A stretch of DNA of 64,000 bases from Ndongobacter massiliensis (GTDB taxonomy: Bacteria > Bacillota > Clostridia > Tissierellales > Peptoniphilaceae). The DNA is taken from the NCBI RefSeq assembly GCF_900120375.1, contig NZ_LT635480.1:1680840-1744839 (forward strand), read 5' to 3'. Numbering within the stretch: the first letter of the stretch is position 1; each line of letters begins with the position of its first letter. Made by a program: the position numbers and the translations under genes. Positions 18,534 through 26,158 of this stretch are shown in pieces. The notes under the pieces are model-generated. The model had not been told where the DNA came from. It was given only the letters and a program-made list of their open reading frames with translations, and made no database searches.

Positions 18534-18555
18534 CCTCGGGAGCTCGCTCCCGGGG
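18534..18555 (+). promoter_or_regulatory. GC-rich hairpin between backbone and minor pilin genes
   Basis: Nine-base-pair stem (18534-18542 with 18547-18555, one G-U pair) over a CTCG loop, starting 28 nt after the backbone stop. There is no T run, so it is more likely an RNA-stabilising or processing structure than a full terminator. The SD of the next gene follows at 18562-18568. Confidence 0.55.
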
Positions 18556-18573
18556 CCTGACAAGGAGGCAAGT

Positions 18574-19884
18574 GTGCACGATTTCAAAAAGATGAAAAAA
18601 ATCCGGGCAATCTTCACATGGGCTGTGATTGTAGCCCTGCTCTTACCTCTTTGTCAGGCTTATGCAGCAGGGCAAAACACCCTGACCCTCTATCGCTATA
18701 CACAGGGGGCGGCATTGCACGCAATCAATGAAAAACCGGAAGGCGGGACGCCTGTCGCGGGTTCCGTGTTTACCCTTTGGAAAGTATCGGCGGATTCCCG
18801 CGAGCTTTCTGCAGAGGAATATTCGGAAAAAATTGACGCCTTGCAAGAAAAGACCTCTGCGGAGCTCACGGCGCTCTACGGAACGCCCATTACTTCGGAG
18901 GCGACGGATGCCAACGGACAAACCAAAGTTTCCGCTCTAGAAGACGGGCTTTATTATGTGCGGGAAGTGGACGCGGGCAAAGGAACGATCGTTCCCCTTT
19001 TGGTGCCGCTGCCGCTTTGGACGGAGCAGGGAGCGGAGGCAGATGTGACGGTCTATCCAAAAATTCTGCAGCCGGCGGAAGAACCCGGTGAACTGCTGCT
19101 GCGAAAGGTCGATCCGGCGGGAAAACCGCTCTCCGATGCGGAGTTTCGCCTGTATCGTGAAACGACGGCGGGTTTGGAAGAAGTCCCTCTGACAAAGGGC
19201 ACAGAGGGGTATCAATATGATGGCAACGGCAGGGGACTTTTGTTGGTGTCCGGGGAAGACGGTCAGATTCGCGTGACGGATTTGCCAAAAGGCTCGTATA
19301 CCGTTCGGGAAATCAAAGCACCGGCGGGCTACATCGCCGACGGGCAATCGGTGTCGGTGCATGTGGAAAGCGGCCAGATTGCGACGTGTACGATTACGAA
19401 TACGCCGCGCAAGACGGGCGGTTTTCGCTTCCAGAAAATTTCTGCGGACGGCAAAAAAACGCCGCTGCAGGGTGCAGTTTTTGCTGTGTACCGAAAAACA
19501 CAATAGGGTTGGGAATTATTGAAGAAAGACGAAAAAACGGTGGAATTGACCTCCGGGGCGGACGGATTTTTTGAAATTACGGGACTGCCTTTCGGGGTCT
19601 ACGCACTCTATGAGATCCGGCGACCGGAGGGCTATGAATTTTCGGATCGTCCGATTTATTTCACCGTGGATGAAAAATCCTATGATGAGGGAAAATTTAT
19701 TCCCATCGAGAACCGAGAAACGCCGCCGAATACGCCACCGGACAACCCGCCTTCACGTCCGCCGCAGGCACCACCGCAAACGGGAGATGCCGGAATTACA
19801 CCTTATGTGATTGGCGGCGGGATTGCTCTTGTGGGAATTCTGGTGTTGGCGTTTTTCGGACGCAGGAAACGAGATCAAAAATAA
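18574..19884 (+). pseudogene. Minor/basal pilin gene interrupted by an in-frame TAG codon
   Basis: One continuous reading frame, 18574-19884, is cut only by TAG at 19504-19506. Before it: GTG start at 18574 (AAGGAGG just upstream; ATG 18592 is too far from it), signal peptide, an N-terminal pilin domain with VYPK (from the gtc-tat-cca-aaa codons), a SpaA domain with YTVREIKAPAGY, and the start of another (FRFQKISADG, GAVFAVYRKTQ). After the TAG the same domain simply continues (GWELLKKDEK, LTSGADGFFEITGLPFG, E-box YALYEIRRPEGY). It is followed by a proline-rich stalk, the sorting signal PPQTGD, a membrane segment and GRRKRDQK. The downstream piece lacks its own SD. Without read-through the product lacks the anchor and would be secreted. 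Position and size fit the wall-anchoring ancillary pilin. Cause could be mutation, read-through or sequencing error. Confidence 0.82.
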
Positions 19885-19887
19885 GGC

Positions 19888-20814
19888 ATGAGGAAGCAGG
19901 AAAAGAAAAAAAGAAAACGCAGTAAGTTTCGAGCCGGTTTACCCATTCTTTTGTTTTTAATGGGGCTGGCTCTTTTTTCCTATCCCTATATTTCGGATCT
20001 GTACTATCGTGTGGAGCAACACGATCAGGTGGCGGACTTTGATCGCGGGAAGGAGGAGCTGATGCCGGAGGAGATTGCCGAACGCATGCGGCTGGCGCTG
20101 GGCTATAATGATTCGCTGCGCAATACGCCGACGGAGGATCCCTATTTGGAGAAGAACCGAAAGGAAGGTCGCGCGCATTATGCGAAGATGCTGGAGATCG
20201 AGGAGAAGATCGGGGTCATCCAATATCCGGCGCTCAATATTGAGTTACCGATTTATGCGGGCACGGGTGAAGATATTCTGCAGCGGGCGGCGGGACATCT
20301 GGAAGGCACATCGCTGCCAATTGGGGGAAACAGCACACACGCGGTGATTACGGCGCATTCGGGACTGCCGGAAGTGCGCCTGTTTACGGATTTGCACGAC
20401 GCAAAAATCGGGGATAAATTCTACGTGCACAATTTTAAGGAAATTTTAGCGTACCAGGTGGACGATATCAGCAAAATTTCACCGGAAGATTTTTCGCACC
20501 TTTTGATTGCTCCGGGACATGATTATGTGACCCTCCTTACGTGTACGCCGGTGGGTATCAATTCGCATCGCCTGCTTGTGCGCGGGCACCGGGTTCCCTA
20601 TGTGCCGGCGGCGGAGGAACAGATTATTGCGGAAAATGCGACAAATTTCCGTTACCGCTATCTCTTCTACGGAGCAATTGCGCTGATTCTCTTTCTTTTG
20701 TTGCTCCTCTTTGTTCTGCATGCCCGGCAGAAGCGTCTGGAGCGCCGCATGAAGATGCTGGAAGCACAAAAAGAGCAAGGAGGTGCCGCGGATGAAAAAG
20801 AAAAGGTGGAGTAA
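19888..20814 (+). CDS. srtC: Class C (pilin) sortase
   Basis: A 308-residue membrane transpeptidase that joins pilin subunits. N-terminal membrane segment (about 18-36), a lid with the aspartate-aromatic pair D84-P-Y86 that plugs the active site in class C enzymes, catalytic His157 (ITAHSG), Cys219 (TLLTCTP) and Arg228 (NSHRLLVRG). A second membrane segment near 258-280 is followed by a basic, charged tail, the usual class C topology. The ATG lies 3 nt after the stop of the preceding pilin frame, implying coupling to it. The gene's 3' end overlaps the next sortase gene. Confidence 0.95.
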   Translation: MRKQEKKKRKRSKFRAGLPILLFLMGLALFSYPYISDLYYRVEQHDQVADFDRGKEELMPEEIAERMRLALGYNDSLRNTPTEDPYLEKNRKEGRAHYAKMLEIEEKIGVIQYPALNIELPIYAGTGEDILQRAAGHLEGTSLPIGGNSTHAVITAHSGLPEVRLFTDLHDAKIGDKFYVHNFKEILAYQVDDISKISPEDFSHLLIAPGHDYVTLLTCTPVGINSHRLLVRGHRVPYVPAAEEQIIAENATNFRYRYLFYGAIALILFLLLLLFVLHARQKRLERRMKMLEAQKEQGGAADEKEKVE

Positions 20815-21685
20815 ATCCAATCTCTTCCTGTTGAGCCTTTTTATCCTGGGACTGCTTTTGGCGGCGTATCCTTTCATCTCGGATTATTACTACCGTGTGG
20901 AGTTTGATCAAAAGATCCAGACTTTTGATACGGATGCCGACGGATTGGACCCGGAGGAGCTTGCACGGCGTATGAATTTGGCGCGGGCTTACAATCGTAC
21001 GCTGGACCCCGGTCGTTTAGCCGACCCCTATACAAAGGAGGAGAAAGAAGGTCGCGCAGAATACGCGAAGATGCTAGAAATGCACGCCATTATGGGGCAT
21101 ATTGCCATTCCTTGCATTGACGTATCGCTTCCGGTATATGCGGGAACGGCGGATTCGGTATTGAGTTATGCGGCGGGACACTTGGAAGGCACTTCGCTTC
21201 CGGTCGGCGGTATGAGCACGCATGCGGTGATTACGGCACACCGCGGTCTGCCGCAGGCAAAACTCTTTCGCGATCTCGATAAATTGCAGATCGGAGATGT
21301 CTTTTATTTCAAAAACATTGAGGGGACCTTGGCGTACAAGGTGGATCGCATTTTAACGGTCGAGCCGGATAACTTTGAGCCGGTTCTCGTCGTCGAGGGG
21401 AAGGATTACATGACCCTATTGACCTGTACGCCTTATATGATCAACAGCCATCGACTTTTGGTTCGCGGCGTGCGGACGGAGTATGTGGAGGCGGTCAAAG
21501 AGGAGGAACTGACGATGCCGGCAAACTTACGTATTTACAAACTTGCTTTCTATGTAGCCTTGGGACTGATTATTCTGTTGATTCTGATCATCGCGAATCT
21601 CAGTCGCAAGTATAAAAAACTTCGCCATCGTTTGGAAGCGTTGGAAGAGAAAAGCACAACCAAAGAGACAACCAAAGAGGTGTGA
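20792..21685 (+). CDS. srtC: Class C (pilin) sortase, second copy
   Basis: A 297-residue paralogue of the upstream sortase with the same plan: N-terminal membrane segment, lid D78-P-Y80, His150 (ITAHRG), Cys212 (TLLTCTP), Arg221 (NSHRLLVRG) and a C-terminal membrane segment. The ATG at 20792 is chosen because AAGGAGG (20777-20783) sits 8 nt upstream; a GTG at 20783 overlaps that SD. It overlaps the upstream sortase by 23 nt, so the two are translationally linked. Paired class C sortases usually divide the work of adding tip, shaft and base pilins; which does what cannot be told here. Confidence 0.94.
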   Translation: MKKKRWSKSNLFLLSLFILGLLLAAYPFISDYYYRVEFDQKIQTFDTDADGLDPEELARRMNLARAYNRTLDPGRLADPYTKEEKEGRAEYAKMLEMHAIMGHIAIPCIDVSLPVYAGTADSVLSYAAGHLEGTSLPVGGMSTHAVITAHRGLPQAKLFRDLDKLQIGDVFYFKNIEGTLAYKVDRILTVEPDNFEPVLVVEGKDYMTLLTCTPYMINSHRLLVRGVRTEYVEAVKEEELTMPANLRIYKLAFYVALGLIILLILIIANLSRKYKKLRHRLEALEEKSTTKETTKEV

Positions 21686-21833
21686 CGGCGGAAGCGCGAT
21701 GTGATGAGGTGCATCGGAGCGGTGGTGAGCACCGGAGCTATCGAGACGGTGGACCTTTCGAGTATTTGCGCTGCCGGGAGGGACTGTGAATCGGGTTCAA
21801 ACACCGGGGGGCAGGGTCACTCACAACGAAAGT

Positions 21834-21881
21834 GCCTCTTTCCGTGCTATCTTCAATGAAAAAGATAGCACGGAAAAAGGC
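21834..21881. repeat. Long inverted repeat (20-bp arms) in the gap after the sortases
   Basis: Arms 21834-21853 and 21862-21881 pair over an 8-nt loop with a single mismatch; the inner 15 bp (TTTCCGTGCTATCTT) are perfect. No T run follows on either strand, so it is not a standard terminator. The rest of the 21686-22057 gap holds no supported gene. One frame from about 21885 reads WVRHTYRDAFGRNPYQCPSD, vaguely like a transposase zinc-ribbon tail. Confidence 0.7.
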
Positions 21882-22057
21882 AAATTGGGTGCGACACACT
21901 TATCGGGATGCTTTCGGGAGAAATCCTTATCAATGTCCCTCCGATGGTCTTCCGTACGCGCGGGTGGCATATCCGGAGTCTCTGCAAAGTTGGGACGCCC
22001 TTTTCTTTCTTTCATGTGCTTCCTTGCGTACAATGAGACATGAGGAGACGCAAAACC

Positions 22058-22660
22058 ATGAATCCATATGAAAAGACGAGGCGATTGTTCCAAAAGAATC
22101 GAGGCATTTTAACAACGAGAGAAGCCAAAAGGCACGGCATTGATTCGGATTGTCTGCGGCAAATGGTACGCTTTGGAGAGATTCAGCGCCTTGCGCGCGG
22201 CATCTATTTCAATGCACTTTTCGGCGATTATGAACGCCGTTATGTCTTTCAACTGCAGAATCCGACCTGTATTTACTCTCATGAAAGTGCGCTCTATCTG
22301 CACCAACTGGTCGACTTCCCTCCGGAGTGGGAAGAAGTGACAGTGCCTCAGGGTTATAATGCGTGGCGCATTAAAGAAAAAGTGCATGTACACTGGACGG
22401 AAAAGAAATATTATCCGCTGGAAATTGTAACGGTTATGACGCCGCAGGGAAATCGGGTGCGCGCCTATGGCTCGGAAAGAACACTCTGTGATGTAGCGCG
22501 GGCGTGGCGGTCGTATGCGCCGAGCTTTTTAGCGGATGTTTTTTGGGCCTATGAGCAAAAGGCGGGAGGGTCGTTTTCGCAGTTCTTTCAATCGGTGGAG
22601 ACCTTCGGCTGCGAAAAAGCGATGGAGATGTTATTGCGGGATTCTTTCCCGAATGCTTGA
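22058..22660 (+). CDS. AbiEi-type antitoxin/transcriptional regulator-like protein (orphan)
   Basis: A 200-residue protein with the AbiEi antitoxin N-terminal winged-helix region (FQKNRGILTTREAKRHGID, RFGEIQRLARGIYF) followed by the AbiEi-like body (SHESALYLHQLVD, EWEEVTVPQGYN, YGSERTLCDVAR). In type IV toxin-antitoxin systems AbiEi represses its operon and counters the AbiEii nucleotidyltransferase. No AbiEii toxin is adjacent: the next gene is ferritin. The ATG at 22058 has GAGGAG about 10 nt upstream; a start at 22040 is less well placed. It may be a solitary regulator or a degraded module. Confidence 0.75.
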   Translation: MNPYEKTRRLFQKNRGILTTREAKRHGIDSDCLRQMVRFGEIQRLARGIYFNALFGDYERRYVFQLQNPTCIYSHESALYLHQLVDFPPEWEEVTVPQGYNAWRIKEKVHVHWTEKKYYPLEIVTVMTPQGNRVRAYGSERTLCDVARAWRSYAPSFLADVFWAYEQKAGGSFSQFFQSVETFGCEKAMEMLLRDSFPNA

Positions 22661-22686
22661 ATTTTTTGCAGGCGGGTATGTATAAA
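22657..22686 (+). promoter_or_regulatory. Promoter of the ferritin gene
   Basis: TTGAAT (22657-22662), 18-bp spacer, TATAAA (22681-22686), 32 bp before the ferritin start. The -35 overlaps the stop codon of the AbiEi-like gene. Confidence 0.6.
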
Positions 22687-22717
22687 ATGATTCAAAAATC
22701 AAGAAAGAAGGGGAAAA

Positions 22718-23230
22718 ATGTTGGACACGAATGTAAAAGACTTGATTAATGCACAGATCAATGAAGAACTCTATTCAGCATATCTGTATCTGGACTTTGC
22801 GGACTATTATCACGAACGCGGGCTGGACGGTTTTGCCAACTGGTTTGATATTCAGGCGCAGGAAGAACGCGATCATGCGATGTTGATGCGGACCTATCTG
22901 CACAACAATGGGGCAAAGATCACGTTGGAAGCCATTGCGAAGCCGGATAAGAGTTATGAGAGTGTAGAGAGCCCGTTGCAGTACTCTTTGGAGCATGAAC
23001 GGCATATCACCGCGTGCATTAACAAAATCTACAAGGCGGCAAGTGATATTCATGATTACCGAACCATGCAATTTTTCGACTGGTTTGTCAAGGAGCAAGG
23101 CGAAGAAGAGAAGAATGCGGAAGATTTGATTCAAAAGTATGAGCTCTTCGGTTCGGATGCGCAGGGGCTGTATGCATTGAATCAGGAATTGCTGGCGCGC
23201 GTGTATGTGGCACCGTCACTGACCATCTGA
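22718..23230 (+). CDS. ftnA: Non-haem ferritin
   Basis: A 170-residue iron-storage protein forming 24-mers that oxidise and store Fe(II). Ferroxidase ligands are visible: E17 (NEELYSAYLYLDFADYY, also with Y24), E50 and H53 (QEERDHAM), E94 (LEHERHI), and Q127 with E130 (FVKEQGEEE). Length is typical. It has its own promoter and a GAAGGGG SD. Placed before desulfoferrodoxin, it links iron sequestration to superoxide removal. Confidence 0.95.
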   Translation: MLDTNVKDLINAQINEELYSAYLYLDFADYYHERGLDGFANWFDIQAQEERDHAMLMRTYLHNNGAKITLEAIAKPDKSYESVESPLQYSLEHERHITACINKIYKAASDIHDYRTMQFFDWFVKEQGEEEKNAEDLIQKYELFGSDAQGLYALNQELLARVYVAPSLTI

Positions 23231-23387
23231 CGCGCGGGGGTACAACGGGTCGCTGGCGGGATGATTGCAGCAGTGCGGTCGACGCATGTGCTGTCGGGAC
23301 GATCGGGCATAAGGCTTGCCATGAAAACGGTAGAATCCTCTTTGAATCAGCAAAGAGGCGATCATACAACAAAGAAAGGAAAACAAT

Positions 23388-23762
23388 ATGTTATTTTACA
23401 AATGCGATGAATGCGGAAACTTTATTACATTTTTGGGAGAAAAGGCGGCGACGCCGGCTTGCTGCGGACAGCCGATGAAAGAAGTCGTGGCGAACACGAC
23501 CGATGCGGCAAAAGAGAAGCATGTGCCGGTTGCAAAAGTGGAAGGCAATAAAGTCACCGTGCGTGTCGGTTCAGTGGATCACCCGATGGAGGAGAAGCAT
23601 TACATTACCTTCATTATTCTGGAAACCAACCAGGGCTACCAGAAAAAAGATCTGCATCCCGGAGAGGAACCCTGTGCCGTCTTTGCACTTGCGGAAGGTG
23701 AAAAACCCGTCGCAGTTTATGAATATTGCAATTTGCACGGGCTTTGGAAAGCGGAGTGCTAA
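23388..23762 (+). CDS. dfx: Desulfoferrodoxin (class I superoxide reductase)
   Basis: A 124-residue cytoplasmic enzyme reducing superoxide to H2O2 with electrons from rubredoxin. The desulforedoxin-like N-domain has the Fe(Cys)4 set C6-x2-C9 and C25-C26. The catalytic domain has H45, H65, H71, C114 and H117 (CNLHGLW), the square-pyramidal Fe site. It is complete in both centres. GAAAGGAA precedes the ATG. A 7-bp inverted repeat (CCTCTTT...AAAGAGG) lies about 40 nt upstream and may be an operator. The gene ends in a strong terminator. Confidence 0.96.
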   Translation: MLFYKCDECGNFITFLGEKAATPACCGQPMKEVVANTTDAAKEKHVPVAKVEGNKVTVRVGSVDHPMEEKHYITFIILETNQGYQKKDLHPGEEPCAVFALAEGEKPVAVYEYCNLHGLWKAEC

Positions 23763-23808
23763 CGTTCTTGCAGCGCTGGGAATAAATTCCCAGTCGCAGA
23801 ATTTTGCC

Positions 23809-23851
23809 CCTGTCGCGTTTCGGTTTTAACCGAAGCGCGACAGGTTTTTTT
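23809..23851 (+). terminator. Strong terminator after desulfoferrodoxin
   Basis: CCTGTCGCG and CGCGACAGG, extended by TTCGG/CCGAA, form a long stem followed by seven Ts. The 3' ends of desulfoferrodoxin and the minus-strand ROK gene converge here. Confidence 0.9.
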
Positions 23852-23922
23852 ATTATCGGGACGTTTTGCGAAGGCGGGGTTTAACACGGGAACAAAGATG
23901 GGGCTAATACGGGAATAAAAAG

Positions 23923-25044
23923 TCATACAAACGCGTGCAGAAATTCCTGAATCGCCAGATAGACGGCACCCAGAAGCACCGAACGGTGATGAAAAATGGA
24001 AGGGATAATTTCGATGTTCTGTTTGTAGGTGGTGGTGGTCATGTCTGTGAGCATCTGCGTGTAGGTGGCGATATGGTAGGCTAGGTCGCTGTTGATGATG
24101 ATCTGCTCTGGGGCCATGGTTTTCATAATATGATTCATTAACAGCGCCATATATTTGAGATCGCGTTGGATCGTTTGCACGGCGCAAGCATTGCCCTGCT
24201 CATATTCATGGATGAGATCCGAAATAGTGGCGATGGGAACGGGTGCGATGCTGTTGTAGTAGGCGAGGAGGGCCCCGTCGGAGCAATACTGTTCAAAGCA
24301 GCCGCGATTGCCGCAGTTGCAGAGTTTGCCGCCGGGGACGATCACGGCATGTCCGATTTCGCCAGCGTACCCGTTGACGCCCTGCAGGAGTCGCCCGTCG
24401 ATAATAATGCCTGCGCCGAGGCCGCTGCCGATGTTTACCGCAACGAGGTTGCGCACATGCGAATTGTACGCTTCACACAGCGCGGAGGCATTCGATTCAT
24501 TAAGCAGATGAACCGGAAGGGAAGGATAACGCGTCGATACGGCGCGGTAAAGATCGAATTTGTAAATATCGTAATTCGGCGTAAAGCGAATCATTTTTTT
24601 GTCAACAATTCCGTGAATGGCAAAGGCGACGCCCAGCAGACCGCCTTTATACGCCTTTGCGGGGCGCAGCTGCGTGTCGATAATTTTCGAGACGTATTGC
24701 ATGGCATTGTCTTGGGTCACATCGACGATCTCTTCTCCATAATCTATGATATTTAATTGCAAGTCACATAGGGCATAGGAAATTTTATGCGGTGCCAGAT
24801 CAATGCCCAAACAGAGTCCGTATTGGTAATTGATTTCCAGGCAGATCGGTTTGCGTCCCCCCCTAGTCGTCGAATCACCGGTTCCATTTTCGCGGACGAT
24901 CTCACATTCCAGCAAGCGATTCGTGTATTCCGAGATCGACGATTTGTTCAGCCGCAGTTTTTGCGACAGCTCGGAACGAGAGATATGGGGGTGTTTGTAT
25001 AATGTGGTTAAAATCTGCACTTCATTAGATACGCGTTCAGACAT
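23923..25044 (-). CDS. xylR: ROK-family repressor, XylR-like
   Basis: A 373-residue DNA-binding sugar sensor. The N-terminal winged helix-turn-helix (HISRSELSQKLRLNKSSISEY, about residues 20-45) is joined to a ROK sugar-kinase-like domain with the GIDLAPHKISYALCD phosphate-loop region, NIGSGLGAGIIIDG, and the ROK zinc motif GHAVIVPGGKLCNCGNRGC. The start at 25044 (MSERV) is preferred over TTG 25056 because GGAGGA lies 4 nt upstream. It is divergent from galM and upstream of the xylose transport/xylA/xylB genes, and XylR-type TTAGTT...AACTAA half-sites sit in the shared intergenic region. It is therefore most likely the xylose repressor. Identity as XylR is inference from context. Confidence 0.85.
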   Translation of the reverse strand: MSERVSNEVQILTTLYKHPHISRSELSQKLRLNKSSISEYTNRLLECEIVRENGTGDSTTRGGRKPICLEINYQYGLCLGIDLAPHKISYALCDLQLNIIDYGEEIVDVTQDNAMQYVSKIIDTQLRPAKAYKGGLLGVAFAIHGIVDKKMIRFTPNYDIYKFDLYRAVSTRYPSLPVHLLNESNASALCEAYNSHVRNLVAVNIGSGLGAGIIIDGRLLQGVNGYAGEIGHAVIVPGGKLCNCGNRGCFEQYCSDGALLAYYNSIAPVPIATISDLIHEYEQGNACAVQTIQRDLKYMALLMNHIMKTMAPEQIIINSDLAYHIATYTQMLTDMTTTTYKQNIEIIPSIFHHRSVLLGAVYLAIQEFLHAFV

Positions 25045-25086
25045 CGATTCCTCCAACCGGGTTCTTCGGGTAGTAGTTGGTATTTC

Positions 25087-25115
25087 TTGACAAGAGAAGA
25101 AGCGCGGTTTATTAT
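25087..25115 (+). promoter_or_regulatory. Consensus-like promoter of the galM operon
   Basis: TTGACA (25087-25092), exactly 17 bp, TATTAT (25110-25115). The XylR-like operator follows 5 bp downstream, where a bound repressor would block initiation. Confidence 0.8.
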
Positions 25116-25119
25116 CAAG

Positions 25120-25144
25120 TTAGTTCGGAAACCGGAATAACTAA
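25120..25144. promoter_or_regulatory. XylR-type operator
   Basis: TTAGTT (25120-25125) and AACTAA (25139-25144) are perfect inverted half-sites 13 bp apart. This is the half-site sequence known for Bacillus XylR operators. It lies just downstream of the -10 of the galM promoter and between it and the divergent ROK gene. Confidence 0.7.
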
Positions 25145-25213
25145 AAAACAAACCTATTTATAGACTAATCCGTTCGAAAGCGGTCGTCAAGATGCACCGA
25201 GAAAGAGGTTACC

Positions 25214-26143
25214 ATGCAATCCTATGTTCTTGAGAATGAAAAAATGCGAATCGCCGTATTGGATTATGGCGCACGCATCACAGAAATCTACCACAAAGCG
25301 TTGGGCAGAAACTTGGTGCTTTCCTATGCGATACCGGAAGCGTATCGGAGTGATCGCTGCTATCTCTGTGCGACGATTGGACCCAATGCCAACCGTCTGG
25401 CGCAGGGCGTGTTTTTTCTGGAGGGAAAAAAGTACCGGTGGGAAACGAACAACGGAAAAAACAATCTGCACAGCGGCAGGTACGGGTTGGATCATGTCAC
25501 ATGGAACGGCGCCGTGCAGGAAAATCGTCTGCGCCTTTGCGTGACGCAGGAAGTACCTTTTTCCTGTTCCTATGAGGTGGTTTTTACCTTGGAGGATGAA
25601 AGCCTGTCGGTGGAATACTTTGCCAAACCCGAGGAACCGGCGCTGTTGAATTTAACGAATCATACCTATTTCCATCTGGATGCGAATGAAACCGTATTGG
25701 ATTATTCGCTGCAGCTGTACGCGGATTTTTATACGCCTTTCGATGAAACGGGCATTCCGACCGGCGAGGTTCGACCGGTACAAGACAGTTGTTTTGATTT
25801 TCGCAAGGCGCGTACGCTGCGCGCCGCGCTGTCGGAAAGTCCGAAGGACCACGGGGGTTATGATCACAACTTCGTGTGCGCGGCGTCCGGCCTTTGTCCG
25901 ATGGCCGTCATTCGCACAGAAGATCTTGCACTCCGTGTTTCATCCACCGCCCCTGCCTTCCAACTCTATACTGCGGGAAATTTTATGTGGCAGGGAAAAC
26001 GCAGTCCTTTTGCGGCGATTTGCATTGAACCGCAATACATACCCAACAGTATTAATATTCCTTATTTTGCGCAGCCGATGCACACCAAAGCGTACCCCTT
26101 TTACCAGAAAAATGTATACGCCTTTGCTCAAGAGGCGAAATAA
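25214..26143 (+). CDS. galM: Aldose 1-epimerase (mutarotase)
   Basis: A 309-residue cytoplasmic mutarotase interconverting alpha and beta anomers of sugars. Conserved elements are GPNANRLAQG, NNLHSG (substrate His), NLTNHTYFHL (catalytic acid His) and CIEPQYIPNSIN (catalytic base Glu). First gene of the XylR-controlled operon; here it probably prepares alpha-xylose (or another pentose) for xylose isomerase. SD is AAAGAGG. Slightly shorter than the roughly 340-residue family average, but all motifs are intact. Confidence 0.93.
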   Translation: MQSYVLENEKMRIAVLDYGARITEIYHKALGRNLVLSYAIPEAYRSDRCYLCATIGPNANRLAQGVFFLEGKKYRWETNNGKNNLHSGRYGLDHVTWNGAVQENRLRLCVTQEVPFSCSYEVVFTLEDESLSVEYFAKPEEPALLNLTNHTYFHLDANETVLDYSLQLYADFYTPFDETGIPTGEVRPVQDSCFDFRKARTLRAALSESPKDHGGYDHNFVCAASGLCPMAVIRTEDLALRVSSTAPAFQLYTAGNFMWQGKRSPFAAICIEPQYIPNSINIPYFAQPMHTKAYPFYQKNVYAFAQEAK

Positions 26144-26158
26144 TCAAGGAGGAAGCCG

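Noticed and set aside
18463-18573. N-terminal extension of the minor pilin from an ATG at 18463
   Set aside because: It would overlap the backbone pilin's 3' end and the hairpin; the SD at 18562-18568 and the signal peptide place the start at GTG 18574.
19504-19506. TAG as a reassigned or pyrrolysine codon genome-wide
   Set aside because: Backbone pilin, groES, xylB, nhaC and other genes end in TAG, so it functions as a normal stop in this genome.
25170-25190. CcpA (cre) site before galM
   Set aside because: CGAAAGCGGTCGTC resembles the cre consensus but has at least two mismatches at conserved positions.
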